Part shown: one piece after another, positions 15,535 through 23,709 of the stretch
How the letters are laid out: every line of letters starts with the position of its first letter
Position numbering within the stretch: the stretch's first letter is position 1
Assembly (NCBI RefSeq): GCF_019733395.1
Contig: NZ_JAIHOO010000001.1
Coordinates: forward strand, 4,466,983 to 4,530,982
Reading direction: 5' to 3'
Length of the DNA stretch: 64,000 nucleotides
DNA from: Lysobacter sp. BMK333-48F3
GTDB lineage: Bacteria; Pseudomonadota; Gammaproteobacteria; Xanthomonadales; Xanthomonadaceae
Notes under the pieces: generated by a model
What the model was told of the DNA's origin: nothing
The model's input: the letters and a program-made list of their open reading frames with translations, nothing else
Database searches by the model: none
Translations under genes and position numbers: made by a program

Positions 15535-16623
15535 ATGCGCCTCGTTCTCGCCGCATTGTTGTGCCTGTCGTCCCTGCTCGCGCCGCCGTCGGCCCGCGCC
15601 GCGGAACCCCTCGACCACCGCGCCATCGCCTTCTACTACAACTGGTACGGCAGCCCGGCCGTCGACGGCGAGCGCCTGCATTGGGCGCACGACGTGCTGC
15701 CGGAGAACGACCGCGACACCACCCGCAAGCGCATCCCCGGCGACGGCGACATCGCCGCGAACTTCTATCCCCAGCTCGGCGAGTACAGCAGCGCCGACCC
15801 GGCGATCATCGAGCGGCATATGCGCATGCTGGTGCAGGCCCGGATCGGCACCCTGGCGGTGACCTGGCTCGGCGTCGACGACCCCAGCTACAAAAGCCTG
15901 GCGCCGCTGTTCGCCGCCGCCCAGCGCCACGGCGTAAAGATCTGCTTCCAGATCGAGCCGGCGGCGCGCAAGACCGCCGACGATGCGCGCGCGGCGATCA
16001 TCGAGATCCTGGACCGCTACGGCCAGCATCCGGCGTTCTACCGCGACGCCAAGACCCAGCGGCCGCTGTTCTTCGTCTACGACTCCTATGTGATCGACCG
16101 CAAGCAGTGGGCCCGGGTCCTGAGTCCCGACGGCGCGCAGACCATCCGCGGCGGCGGCTACGACGCCGACGTGCTCGGCCTGTGGGTCGGCGCGGACGAG
16201 CACGCCTTCTTCGAGCAGTCCGGTTTCGACGGCTTCTACACCTATTTCGCCAGCCGCGGTTTCAGCTACGGCGCCACCCCGGAGCATTGGCCGGCCTTGC
16301 AACGCTGGGCGAAGCAGCACGGCAAGCTGTTCGTGCCCTCGGTCGGACCGGGCTATATCGACACCCGGGTGCGGCCGTGGAACGCCAAGAACACCAAGGA
16401 CCGCGAGCGCGGCGCCTACTACGACGCGATGTTCCGCGCCGCGATCGACAGCGGCGCGCCCTTGATCGGCATCACCTCGTTCAACGAATGGCACGAGGGC
16501 ACCCAGATCGAACCGGCGGTGCCGTTCGAGCACGCGGCCTTCGATTATCTCGACTATGCGCCGCGCGCGCCGGACTACTACCTGGACCGTACCGCGTACT
16601 GGCTGGAACGCTTCGGCCGCTGA
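15535..16623 (+). CDS. GH99-like glycoside hydrolase (endo-alpha-mannosidase/mannanase type), secreted
   Basis: A 362-residue protein with a signal peptide (MRLVLAALLCLSSLLAPPSARA). It then has the GH99 opening motif AIAFYYNWYG, the middle segment DGFYTYFASRGFSYGATPEHW, and ITSFNEWHEGTQIEPA. The two glutamates of NEWHEG are spaced as in the catalytic pair of GH99 enzymes, which cleave alpha-1,2-mannosidic links internally. Length fits the bacterial members. The ATG at 15535 is chosen because it opens the signal peptide; the SD is weak. No sugar transporter, mannosidase or SusCD-type genes surround it, so this is not a polysaccharide-utilisation locus. A lysobacter could use it on fungal or yeast mannan; that is inferred. 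Confidence 0.8.
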   Translation: MRLVLAALLCLSSLLAPPSARAAEPLDHRAIAFYYNWYGSPAVDGERLHWAHDVLPENDRDTTRKRIPGDGDIAANFYPQLGEYSSADPAIIERHMRMLVQARIGTLAVTWLGVDDPSYKSLAPLFAAAQRHGVKICFQIEPAARKTADDARAAIIEILDRYGQHPAFYRDAKTQRPLFFVYDSYVIDRKQWARVLSPDGAQTIRGGGYDADVLGLWVGADEHAFFEQSGFDGFYTYFASRGFSYGATPEHWPALQRWAKQHGKLFVPSVGPGYIDTRVRPWNAKNTKDRERGAYYDAMFRAAIDSGAPLIGITSFNEWHEGTQIEPAVPFEHAAFDYLDYAPRAPDYYLDRTAYWLERFGR

Positions 16624-16632
16624 GCCAGCTTT

Positions 16633-16778
16633 TGTAGGAGCGGCGTGAGCCGCGACAACCGAAGCGACGAAGTACCACGTTGGCTGCCGGCGCAGATCGG
16701 CTCAAAGAGCGATCCCGGTCTTCGGCAGCGGCGCTCGCGTCCGTCGCTTCGGTTGTCGCGGCTCACGCCGCTCCTACA
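16633..16778. repeat. REP pair: perfect 37-bp inverted repeat with 72-bp spacer
   Basis: Left arm 16633-16669 and right arm 16742-16778 are exact reverse complements and begin TGTAGGAGCGGCGTGAGCCG at both outer ends. Each arm contains an inner palindrome (GCGGC...GCCGC). It lies between the convergent GH99-like and RegA-like genes and could serve as a bidirectional transcript end. Single copies are found at about 15170 and 29885. Confidence 0.9.
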
Positions 16779-16787
16779 TGAGCTATG

Positions 16788-17327
16788 TCAACGCTCGCGC
16801 ACCGGGCGTTTGGCCAGGCGCCGCTGCAGGGTGCGGCGGTCGACGCCCAGCACCCGCGCAGCGGCGGAGACGTTGCCGCCGCATTCGGCCAGCACCCGTT
16901 GCACGTGCTCCCAGCCCTGCCGGCGCAGCGAGGCGGCTTCGGCCGGCGGCTCCGGCACCGCTTCGGCCGCGGGCTCGGCGAAAGACTGCGCCAGGGCCTC
17001 GATGTCGAACGGCTTGGGCAGGTAGTTCCAGGCGCCGCGGCGCATCGCATCGACCGCGGTGGCGATGCTGGCGTAGCCGGTAGCCAGCACGATCCGCGCC
17101 TGCGGGCAGCGCTGGCGCAGGTCGCGGATCAGCAGCAGGCCGTTGTCGGCGCCGAGCTTGAGATCGAGCACGATCCCGTCCGGGGCGAATTCGTCCAGCG
17201 CCGCCAGCGCGCTGTCGGCGTCGTGGCGCGCCTGCACTTCGATCCCGCGCCGCGCCAGCAGCCGGGCCAATACCTGGCAGAACGCCAGGTCGTCGTCGAT
17301 CAGCAGCATCCGCGCCGGCAGGCTCAT
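16788..17327 (-). CDS. RegA/PrrA/ActR-family response regulator
   Basis: A 179-residue cytoplasmic regulator. The receiver domain has acidic residues Asp11-13, phosphoacceptor Asp55 (GIVLDLKLGADNGL) and Lys in YLPKPFD. A Pro/Ala/Glu linker is followed by a short Fis-type helix-turn-helix (GGNVSAAARVLGVDRRTLQRRLAKRPV). The RTLQRxLAKR ending is a hallmark of the RegA/PrrA/ActR/RoxR family, which controls respiration, carbon and nitrogen genes according to redox state. The start codon overlaps the kinase stop by four bases (ATGA), so the two are co-translated. The RegB partner lies directly upstream. Confidence 0.9.
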   Translation of the reverse strand: MSLPARMLLIDDDLAFCQVLARLLARRGIEVQARHDADSALAALDEFAPDGIVLDLKLGADNGLLLIRDLRQRCPQARIVLATGYASIATAVDAMRRGAWNYLPKPFDIEALAQSFAEPAAEAVPEPPAEAASLRRQGWEHVQRVLAECGGNVSAAARVLGVDRRTLQRRLAKRPVRER

Positions 17328-18559
17328 GCCGCGCCCTCCGCCTGCGGCGCCAGCAGCGGCAGGTCGACTTCGGTCGCGCAGCCGCCGCCGTCGCGTTCGA
17401 CCTGGCGCATCCGCCCGCGGCTGCGCTCGATCGCCGCCTTGGAAATCATCAGGCCGATGCCCAGCCCGCCGCCCTCGCCGTCGTGCAGGCGCGGGCGTTC
17501 GGCGATGCGCTGCGGCCCGGCGCCGCGGTCGAGGATGCTCAGGATCAGCCAGCCGCTGCGCACCGTGGTCGCGACCTCCACCGGCAGTTCGCGGCCGAGC
17601 GCGGCATTGGCGTCGGCGGCGTTGTTGATCAGGTTGATGATCGCCTGCTGCAAGCCGGGGTCGACCCGCACCTCGCCGCCCGCGGCGCCGGCGCGGAACT
17701 GGGCGCTGGCGTTGGGCCGCAGCAGGCGCCAGCGGTCGACGCAGGCGTGGACGAAACCGTCGGCCGACTCCACCGTCGGCTCGCCGGCGGCGCCGCGGCG
17801 GGCCATCTCGGCCAGTGCGCGCACGTGTTCGCGGCAATGGCTCAGCTGCGCGCGCATCAGCTCGATGTCCTCGCGCGCCGGCGGCGCTTCGTGGGCCAGC
17901 CAGTCGTCGACCAGCAGGCCCATGGTCGCCAGCGGCGTATTGAGCTCGTGTGCGGTGCCGGCGGCGAGCGAGCCCAGCGCCGACAGCGATTCGTCGCGGA
18001 TCGCGCGCTCGCGCGCTTCCGACAGCCGCCGCCGCTGTTCGCGCACCACGCTCATGAACCGGCTCAGCACCACCGCCATGATTCCGGCCGAGAGCAGGAA
18101 GTTGATCCACATCCCGGTCACGTGCAGCTGGAAATCGCCGCCGTGCATATGCGGCAAGGGGATGTTGTGGCGCATCAGCCAGGTGTACAGGGCCGCGGTC
18201 AGCGCGGTCAGTCCCAGCATCGGCGCGATGTCCAGGCCGATCGCCGCCACCGCCACCGGCAACAGGTACAGCGAGACGAAGGGATTGGCCGGGCCGCCGG
18301 AGAAGTACAACAAGGCGGTCAGGGTCAGCAGGTCGACCAGCAGTTGCAGGATCAGCGCGCGCGGGCCGGCGTCGCGATGGCGCAGCGACCACCAATGGCT
18401 GAGCACGTTGAACGCCAGCAGCCCGGACGAGATCGCCAGCAGCTCGCGGGCCGGGATCGGCAGATTGAGGCGCTGGACCACGAACACCACGGTCAGCATC
18501 TGCCCGGCCACGGCCATGTATCGCAGGTAGATCAGCAATTGCAGCACGGCTCGGCCCAC
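17324..18559 (-). CDS. RegB/PrrB/ActS-family redox sensor histidine kinase
   Basis: A 411-residue inner-membrane kinase with about six N-terminal helices (residues 5-170). The loop heptapeptide GGPANPF (88-94) matches the GGxxNPF ubiquinone-binding motif of RegB. The H box is AHELNTPLATMG with His204. Cys242 in SHCREH lies 38 residues after the His, close to the 40 of RegB His225-Cys265, so the redox-active cysteine appears to be kept. ATP-binding boxes follow (NLINNAADANA, DRGAGP, GGGLGIGLMISK). In the family, oxidised quinone or a disulfide turns the kinase off. It is the first gene of a two-gene operon with the RegA-like regulator. No oxidase or nitrogen genes lie beside it. Confidence 0.9.
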   Translation of the reverse strand: MGRAVLQLLIYLRYMAVAGQMLTVVFVVQRLNLPIPARELLAISSGLLAFNVLSHWWSLRHRDAGPRALILQLLVDLLTLTALLYFSGGPANPFVSLYLLPVAVAAIGLDIAPMLGLTALTAALYTWLMRHNIPLPHMHGGDFQLHVTGMWINFLLSAGIMAVVLSRFMSVVREQRRRLSEARERAIRDESLSALGSLAAGTAHELNTPLATMGLLVDDWLAHEAPPAREDIELMRAQLSHCREHVRALAEMARRGAAGEPTVESADGFVHACVDRWRLLRPNASAQFRAGAAGGEVRVDPGLQQAIINLINNAADANAALGRELPVEVATTVRSGWLILSILDRGAGPQRIAERPRLHDGEGGGLGIGLMISKAAIERSRGRMRQVERDGGGCATEVDLPLLAPQAEGAA

Positions 18560-18703
18560 GGAACGCGACAGCCGGATTATCGCATCCCGGCGCGGCCGCG
18601 CCGGGGGCTGCGGCGATCGGTCCCGGGCGGCGGGTCAGTTCGCCTGGTGGTGCGCCGCGCGCCGGCGCTCAACGCCCGGTCCTGAGCGGCGCAGGCGATC
18701 GCG

Positions 18704-18729
18704 AAAAAGCGGGCCTGCGCCCGCTTTTT
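18704..18729 (-). terminator. Bidirectional-type terminator after the PPC-domain protein gene
   Basis: AAAAAGCGGGC, a 4-base loop, GCCCGCTTTTT: an 11-bp stem with the A/T tract folded in. It lies 29 bases past the stop of the minus-strand gene at 18758. Confidence 0.88.
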
Positions 18730-18757
18730 CGTCTTGCTGCGCGTCGGCGGGCGGCGC

Positions 18758-20332
18758 TTAGAGATCGGCCTGCACGGTAACGCCGGAGTAGTTCGAATAG
18801 CCGAACACGCCGATGTAGAACTCGCCGGTGGGCGGATTGTTGACCAGCACGCCCTCGTTGCTGCCGTCGCGCGCCGGGCTGAGGTCGAACACGTCCTCGG
18901 TCGGCGCCGAACCGTGCTTGAGGAACAGGTCGGCATCGCCGGCGCCGCTCATGGTGACGCTGAAGCTGGCCTGGCCCGGCGGCACGAACAGCTTGTAGTA
19001 GCGGAACGATCCGCTGGCTCCGGCCAGGCCGCCGACCGCGACGCCGCTGCTCAGTTCGGTGGCCGCGACCGCCTCGTCCAGCAGGTAAGGCCGCGCATGC
19101 ATGCGCACCGTGCTGCCGTCGTACTGGCCCCAGATAGGCAGGAACCGGCCCGAATGGCCGACGCAGAGTTCATGGAAACCGAACACCTGCGCATCAGCCG
19201 GCGCCTGGTCGATGCGGAACACGGCACCGACCGGGCTGCCGTCCTTGCGGTACTGACGGGCCCACATCCGTGGCGACGAGTACCAATCGTCGCGGTCCTC
19301 GCCCGCGGCCCACATCACCACGAAACCGCCGTCCTCGGCCACGCCGACGCGCGGGTCCATCGCCGACGCCGCGCCCTCGTCGACCGTAACCGGCCCGCCC
19401 AGCTTGGCGCCCGACGGCGCGTAACGCTGGAAGCGGATCGCACCGCGGTAAGACAGGTCGTTGTGTTCCAGCCACACGCCGACCTGGTCGCCGTTCTGGT
19501 TTCCGGCGATGGACGAACGCGAGGCCCGCGCCCACGGGTCGCTGCCGATGTCGAAGGGCTGCACCACGTTTCCGGCGGCGTCGAAGCGGATCGTGCCGAC
19601 CCGGCTGAAGGATTGCCCCTCGGCGCCGTACTCCCAGACCAGCGAGAAGCGGCCGGCGCCGTCGATGGCGAAATCCCAGGGGCCACGCGGCCGCGCCGCG
19701 CCGTTGCCGCTGGCCGCGGTCAGCACCGCACTGCGCGGGGTACCGTCACGCTCGAACACCCGTGCGCGGATCGCCTGCCAGCCGCTGCCGTCGTCCTCCT
19801 GCCAGGCCACCGCGAACACCCCGTTGTTGTTCATCGCCACACGTGCGACCCAGGCCTGGCCGTTGCCGGGATCGACGCGGAAGCGCGGCGTCAGCACACC
19901 GCCATCGCGGGTGTAGACCGCCGCATGAATCGCGGAATGATCTTCGGCTTCCTCCACCACCACGTAGTTGCCCAGGCGGTCGGTCGCCAGATCGGCCAGC
20001 GGCACGCCCGGCAGCACCTGCGGTGCGCTCCAGATCGGCGCGCCTTGGCGGTCGTAACGATTGATCCGGGTCGTGCCGGAGGCCGCGTCCGGCAGCATCA
20101 GCACGGCCTCTCCGCCCGCGCCGACCGCGCAGCGCATTTCCGCTGCGGGATTGTCCTGGGCCAGGCCCGGCACTACGTAGGCATTGCCCAGGGCGCCGGC
20201 CGAAGCCGGCGCGATCGCCAGCGCCATCAGCGCCGTCAGCCCCGCGGCTATAGCGGGTCGAGCGCCGGGTCCTAGCCGATGGTGCTTTTCGTTTGCTTCG
20301 CGCTTCCGTACTGCGTCTCGTCCTGCGGACAT
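18758..20332 (-). CDS. Secreted protein with C-terminal PPC (pre-peptidase) domain
   Basis: 524 residues. An N-terminal signal peptide with a long basic n-region (hydrophobic core about 28-45, ending APASAGA) is followed by about 380 residues of repeated short beta units (for example GNYVVVEEAEDHSAIHAAVYTRDGG and GVFAVAWQEDDGSGWQAIRARVFERDG). These look like a WD- or propeller-like repeat fold. The last 90 residues, FRYYKLFVPPGQASFSVTMSGAGDADLFLKHG to YSGVTVQADL, fit the PPC domain (PF04151), usually attached to secreted proteases and sometimes removed on maturation. No protease motif is visible, so the role is unknown. The start at 20332 is fixed by a perfect AGGAGG six bases upstream. It lies 143 bases downstream of a TonB receptor gene on the same strand, possibly co-transcribed. 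Confidence 0.8.
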   Translation of the reverse strand: MSAGRDAVRKREANEKHHRLGPGARPAIAAGLTALMALAIAPASAGALGNAYVVPGLAQDNPAAEMRCAVGAGGEAVLMLPDAASGTTRINRYDRQGAPIWSAPQVLPGVPLADLATDRLGNYVVVEEAEDHSAIHAAVYTRDGGVLTPRFRVDPGNGQAWVARVAMNNNGVFAVAWQEDDGSGWQAIRARVFERDGTPRSAVLTAASGNGAARPRGPWDFAIDGAGRFSLVWEYGAEGQSFSRVGTIRFDAAGNVVQPFDIGSDPWARASRSSIAGNQNGDQVGVWLEHNDLSYRGAIRFQRYAPSGAKLGGPVTVDEGAASAMDPRVGVAEDGGFVVMWAAGEDRDDWYSSPRMWARQYRKDGSPVGAVFRIDQAPADAQVFGFHELCVGHSGRFLPIWGQYDGSTVRMHARPYLLDEAVAATELSSGVAVGGLAGASGSFRYYKLFVPPGQASFSVTMSGAGDADLFLKHGSAPTEDVFDLSPARDGSNEGVLVNNPPTGEFYIGVFGYSNYSGVTVQADL

Positions 20333-20441
20333 CCTGTTCCTCCTGTGGTGCGGCCCATGCCGGCGCATCTGCGCCTGGGCGCTCCTCATTGTCGCCCAGC
20401 CCGGTTGCACCGGTTGCGACAGGACGGATGCCGCTGCGGCC

Positions 20442-20464
20442 GCGGCCCGGGTCGTCCGGGCCGC
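20442..20464. other. GC hairpin between TonB receptor and PPC-domain gene
   Basis: GCGGCCCGG, a 5-base loop, CCGGGCCGC: a perfect 9-bp stem starting 12 bases after the receptor stop codon. There is no T-run, so it may be an mRNA-stabilising or attenuating hairpin rather than a terminator. Confidence 0.5.
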
Positions 20465-20475
20465 AGCCACGGCGT

Positions 20476-23223
20476 TCAGCGGAAGCGGTAGTTCACTTCC
20501 AGCCAGAACTGGCGACCGTAAGGGTCGTAGTTGCCGACCGGATAGAACGGCCAGCCGCCGCCGCTGCGGTCGGCCGGCGGGCGCGAGTCGCGCAGGTTGT
20601 TGACGATCAGCGCGACCGATCCCTGTTCGTTGAAGCGATAGGACACGCTGCCGTTGTAGCGCGCGTACGGGGCGATGCGGCCGCTGCCGTCGCCGTTGGG
20701 CAGGCTGCCGTAGCGCAGGCCGGTCAGGTTGGCGGTCCAGTCGCCGATGTTCCAGGTCACTCCGGCATTGACCTTGCTGCGCCAATCGGTGGAATCCAGC
20801 GAGTCGCGCAGGTCGATCGCCGGATCGTCTTCGAACTGGCGGTAGTCGTGCTTGAGCACCAGGGTGTAGCCCAGGCGCGCGGCGAAGTCGCCGTAGCGGC
20901 CCGCGCTCCAGCGTAGGTTGCTCTTCAGGTCGATGCCGTCGGTGCGCTCGGAGGCGGCGTTGATCGCGTTGATCAGCACCCGCCGCACCTGGTCCGGCTG
21001 CACCGGCGCGTCGGACGGGTTGCGGATCACCCGGCTGAGCGCGTTCTGGCACAGCGGCGAACGGATGTCGCGCGGTTCGCCGCCGACGGTGCGGCCCAGG
21101 CGGCAGTCGGCCTCCTCGCGCAGGATGCGGCTGCTGCTGAGGTTGGTGACTTCGTCCTCCAGGCGGATGCTGTAGTAGTCCAGCGACACGTCGAAGCGCT
21201 CCGACGGCGACCACACCAGGCCCACGCCGTACGACTTTCCGGCCTCCGGCTTCAGGTCAGGATTGCCGCGGCTGGTGTAGTCGATCGCCAGGCCGGAGTA
21301 GTCGCAGTCGTCGTAGGGCTGGCCGGCGGTGCGGCAACGCCAGTAGTCGGTCATGCCCGGGCTATAGCCGCGGGTTTCGGCGGCGAAGATGTAGTTCATG
21401 TCCGGCGCGCGGAAGCTGGTCGCGGCGGTCGCGCGCAGCAGCAGGCTGTCGAACGGACGGAACTCCAGGCCGGCGTTCCAGGTCGCCTTGCCCGACTTGC
21501 GCCCGGCGAAGCGGAATTCGTCGTAGCGCGCCGCCGCCGAGGCGGTCAGGCGCGAGAACAGCGGCACGCTGATTTCGGCGCCGATCGCGTAACGGTCGCG
21601 TTCGCCTTCGGCGCGCACGCCGGCGCTGGTGTTCCAGAAGGTGCCGTCGCCAAGGTGCGGGTCGGGCCGGTTGATATAGCCCTGGTTGCCGGCCTCGACC
21701 ACGCCGGCGAAACCGACCGGGCCGGCCGGCAGCTCGAACAGTTCGCCGTTGACGGTGAAGGCCAGGTTCTGGATCCAGGCGGCGTTGTCGCTTTCGTGGA
21801 AGCCGGTCAGGCGCTCGTAGTCGGCCGGTGTCAGCGGCCGGTACAGGCGCGAGGGGTCCGGGTTATACACGCCGATGCCGTTGCGCGTGCCCAGGCGCGG
21901 GCCGAGGTAGAACTCGTTGATCCCGGCCAGGAACTGGCGGCGCTTGGTCTGGTTCTCGTAGCGGCCGCGGTTGTAGGCCAGCTCGTAGTCCCAGCCCGAT
22001 TCGCCGAAGCTGCCGCGCACGCCGGCGGTGAAGGCCCAGGAGCGCTCCAGGAAGCGGTTGTTGTTGGCGTGCGCCGAGCCGATTTCCTCCGGCGCGATGC
22101 GCCGGTACCAGATCTCGTTGAGGCCCGTGGCCTGGTTGTAGAAATAGTTGTTGTCCGAGGTCCAACTCGGCGCGCGGGTGTTGTTCTGGATGCTCGACAC
22201 GCCCAACTGCACGTCGGCGAACAGGTCGGTGCGGTCGTTGAGGTGCCAAGTCAGCGAGCCGTAGGCGTCGGCGTTCTTCTTCTCGGTCTGCACGGTCCAG
22301 AACGCCGGTGCGGCCTCGTTGCTGCCGCAGTACCAGCCCTGGCGCGGATTGTTGGCGCGGAAGGTCGAACCGCCGTACAGGCCGCCGAGGGTCGCGCAGT
22401 TCGCGCCCGGGTCGATGAAGCCGTTGCTGCGCGCGTTGCGGCGGAACCCGACCTGGGTCGGCAGCAGCGCGGTGCCGGCCGGGTTGTCGAGCAGCGAATC
22501 CATGAAATCGCGCTGGTCGCCCCAGATCGCCTCGCGGTTCAGCAGTTCGATGCCGAACACCGAATCGAACCGCTCGCCGGACCAGCCGCTGACCAGTTGC
22601 AGGCGCTGGTTCTGGCCGCCGCCGTGTTCGGTGCCGCCGACGCGCAGGTTGACTTCGGTGCCTTCGAACTTGTCCTTGAGGATGATGTTGACCACGCCGG
22701 CCACCGCGTCGGAGCCGTACACCGCCGAGGCGCCGCCGGCCAGCACTTCGATCCGCTTGATCAGCGCGCTGGGAATGTTGGCCAGGTTGACCACGTTGAC
22801 CGAACCCTCGTAAGCCAGCGGGTAGTCGGCCAGGCGGCGGCCGTTGACCAGCACCAGGGTGTGGTTGGGGCCGAAGCCGCGCAGGTTGATGGTGTTGGCG
22901 GCCGGCGTGAACGTGTTGCCGAAGTCTTCGCCCTGCACCGAACCGGTGTTCTGGGTCAGCGCGCTGACCGCGTCGAAGGCGCTGCGATAGCCCTGCGCGT
23001 CGATGTCTTCCTTGCTGATCACGGTGACCGGCGACGGCCCTTCCAGGCTGGCGCGCGGAATGCGCGAGCCGGTGACCACGACCTGTTCCAGATCGGTGGT
23101 GGCGCCGGCGGGCGGACCGGCGGGCGCGGTCTCCGCGGCGAGTGCGGGAGCGGCGAGCGCCGGCAGCGCCAGCGCGAGCAAAACGGAAAGCGGACGGCGT
23201 CGCAGCCGCAGGGCAGCGTGCAT
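20476..23223 (-). CDS. TonB-dependent outer-membrane receptor
   Basis: A 915-residue receptor with signal peptide MHAALRLRRRPLSVLLALALPALAAPALA, and TonB-box-like LEQVVVTGSRIPRASLEGPSPVTVI. The plug has FGPNHTLVLVNGRRLADYP and IKRIEVLAGGASAVYGSDAVAGVVNIILKD. The barrel ends YDPYGRQFWLEVNYRFR. Length and motifs fit the large receptor group of Xanthomonadaceae often used for peptides or carbohydrates; the ligand is unknown. The ATG at 23223 is preferred to 23268 because it opens the signal peptide and has GAGGA upstream. The gene for a secreted PPC-domain protein follows at 143 bases, which suggests a functional link. A 486-base gap separates it from the divergent DUF1800 gene. Confidence 0.92.
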   Translation of the reverse strand: MHAALRLRRRPLSVLLALALPALAAPALAAETAPAGPPAGATTDLEQVVVTGSRIPRASLEGPSPVTVISKEDIDAQGYRSAFDAVSALTQNTGSVQGEDFGNTFTPAANTINLRGFGPNHTLVLVNGRRLADYPLAYEGSVNVVNLANIPSALIKRIEVLAGGASAVYGSDAVAGVVNIILKDKFEGTEVNLRVGGTEHGGGQNQRLQLVSGWSGERFDSVFGIELLNREAIWGDQRDFMDSLLDNPAGTALLPTQVGFRRNARSNGFIDPGANCATLGGLYGGSTFRANNPRQGWYCGSNEAAPAFWTVQTEKKNADAYGSLTWHLNDRTDLFADVQLGVSSIQNNTRAPSWTSDNNYFYNQATGLNEIWYRRIAPEEIGSAHANNNRFLERSWAFTAGVRGSFGESGWDYELAYNRGRYENQTKRRQFLAGINEFYLGPRLGTRNGIGVYNPDPSRLYRPLTPADYERLTGFHESDNAAWIQNLAFTVNGELFELPAGPVGFAGVVEAGNQGYINRPDPHLGDGTFWNTSAGVRAEGERDRYAIGAEISVPLFSRLTASAAARYDEFRFAGRKSGKATWNAGLEFRPFDSLLLRATAATSFRAPDMNYIFAAETRGYSPGMTDYWRCRTAGQPYDDCDYSGLAIDYTSRGNPDLKPEAGKSYGVGLVWSPSERFDVSLDYYSIRLEDEVTNLSSSRILREEADCRLGRTVGGEPRDIRSPLCQNALSRVIRNPSDAPVQPDQVRRVLINAINAASERTDGIDLKSNLRWSAGRYGDFAARLGYTLVLKHDYRQFEDDPAIDLRDSLDSTDWRSKVNAGVTWNIGDWTANLTGLRYGSLPNGDGSGRIAPYARYNGSVSYRFNEQGSVALIVNNLRDSRPPADRSGGGWPFYPVGNYDPYGRQFWLEVNYRFR

Positions 23224-23709
23224 GGAGGATCCTCGACAGTGGGGTTGGACCGGCCGCCGGGACTGCACCCCCGTGCCCGCGGTACGGCGTTCCGGCCATG
23301 GTTGTTGCTATGCAGCATGCGCAGAAATGAACCCCGCGCATCTGCTTATGGCGAGCCGGCATTTGCCTGTCGCCAGCGAAGCTGCGCCGCACGGCGCAGC
23401 AAGGCTACGCAGCGGCGCACGCGCGATCCGCGCAACGCGTCGCGACTCTCGAACGTGGACGGCGTTCGCGCAATCGCCAGAATCGGCAAGCCGTCGCGCT
23501 CGACGCGCGCCGCGACGCACGCGACCGACGTGACTTCGCGCACGCGGACAACGGTACCGGTGACGAACGCGTCAAAGCGCGTGCGCCGGAGCGCATCGAA
23601 ACGGTGACGCAGCGCAGCTCACGGCGAATGGATCTGTGACGCAGCCAAGGCTTTGCCGCGAACGGGCGGCATTAAGCTCGCGCTCCCTGAACGAGGTCGC
23701 AGGACTGCC
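23224..23709. other. Gene-free divergent promoter gap
   Basis: A 486-base gap between the divergent TonB receptor and DUF1800 genes. It has many short open frames but none with a credible start, SD or composition. The right half is dense in CGCG, GTGAC and GCGC words (for example GGTGACGAACGCGTCAAAGCG) and looks unlike neighbouring coding DNA. I see no terminator, repeat family or RNA gene; promoters for both genes are expected. Confidence 0.5.

Noticed and set aside
23308..23596. Small minus-strand open frames upstream of the DUF1800 gene
   Set aside because: Arg/Ala/Ser composition, no SD and three overlapping candidates in different frames; no support for any.
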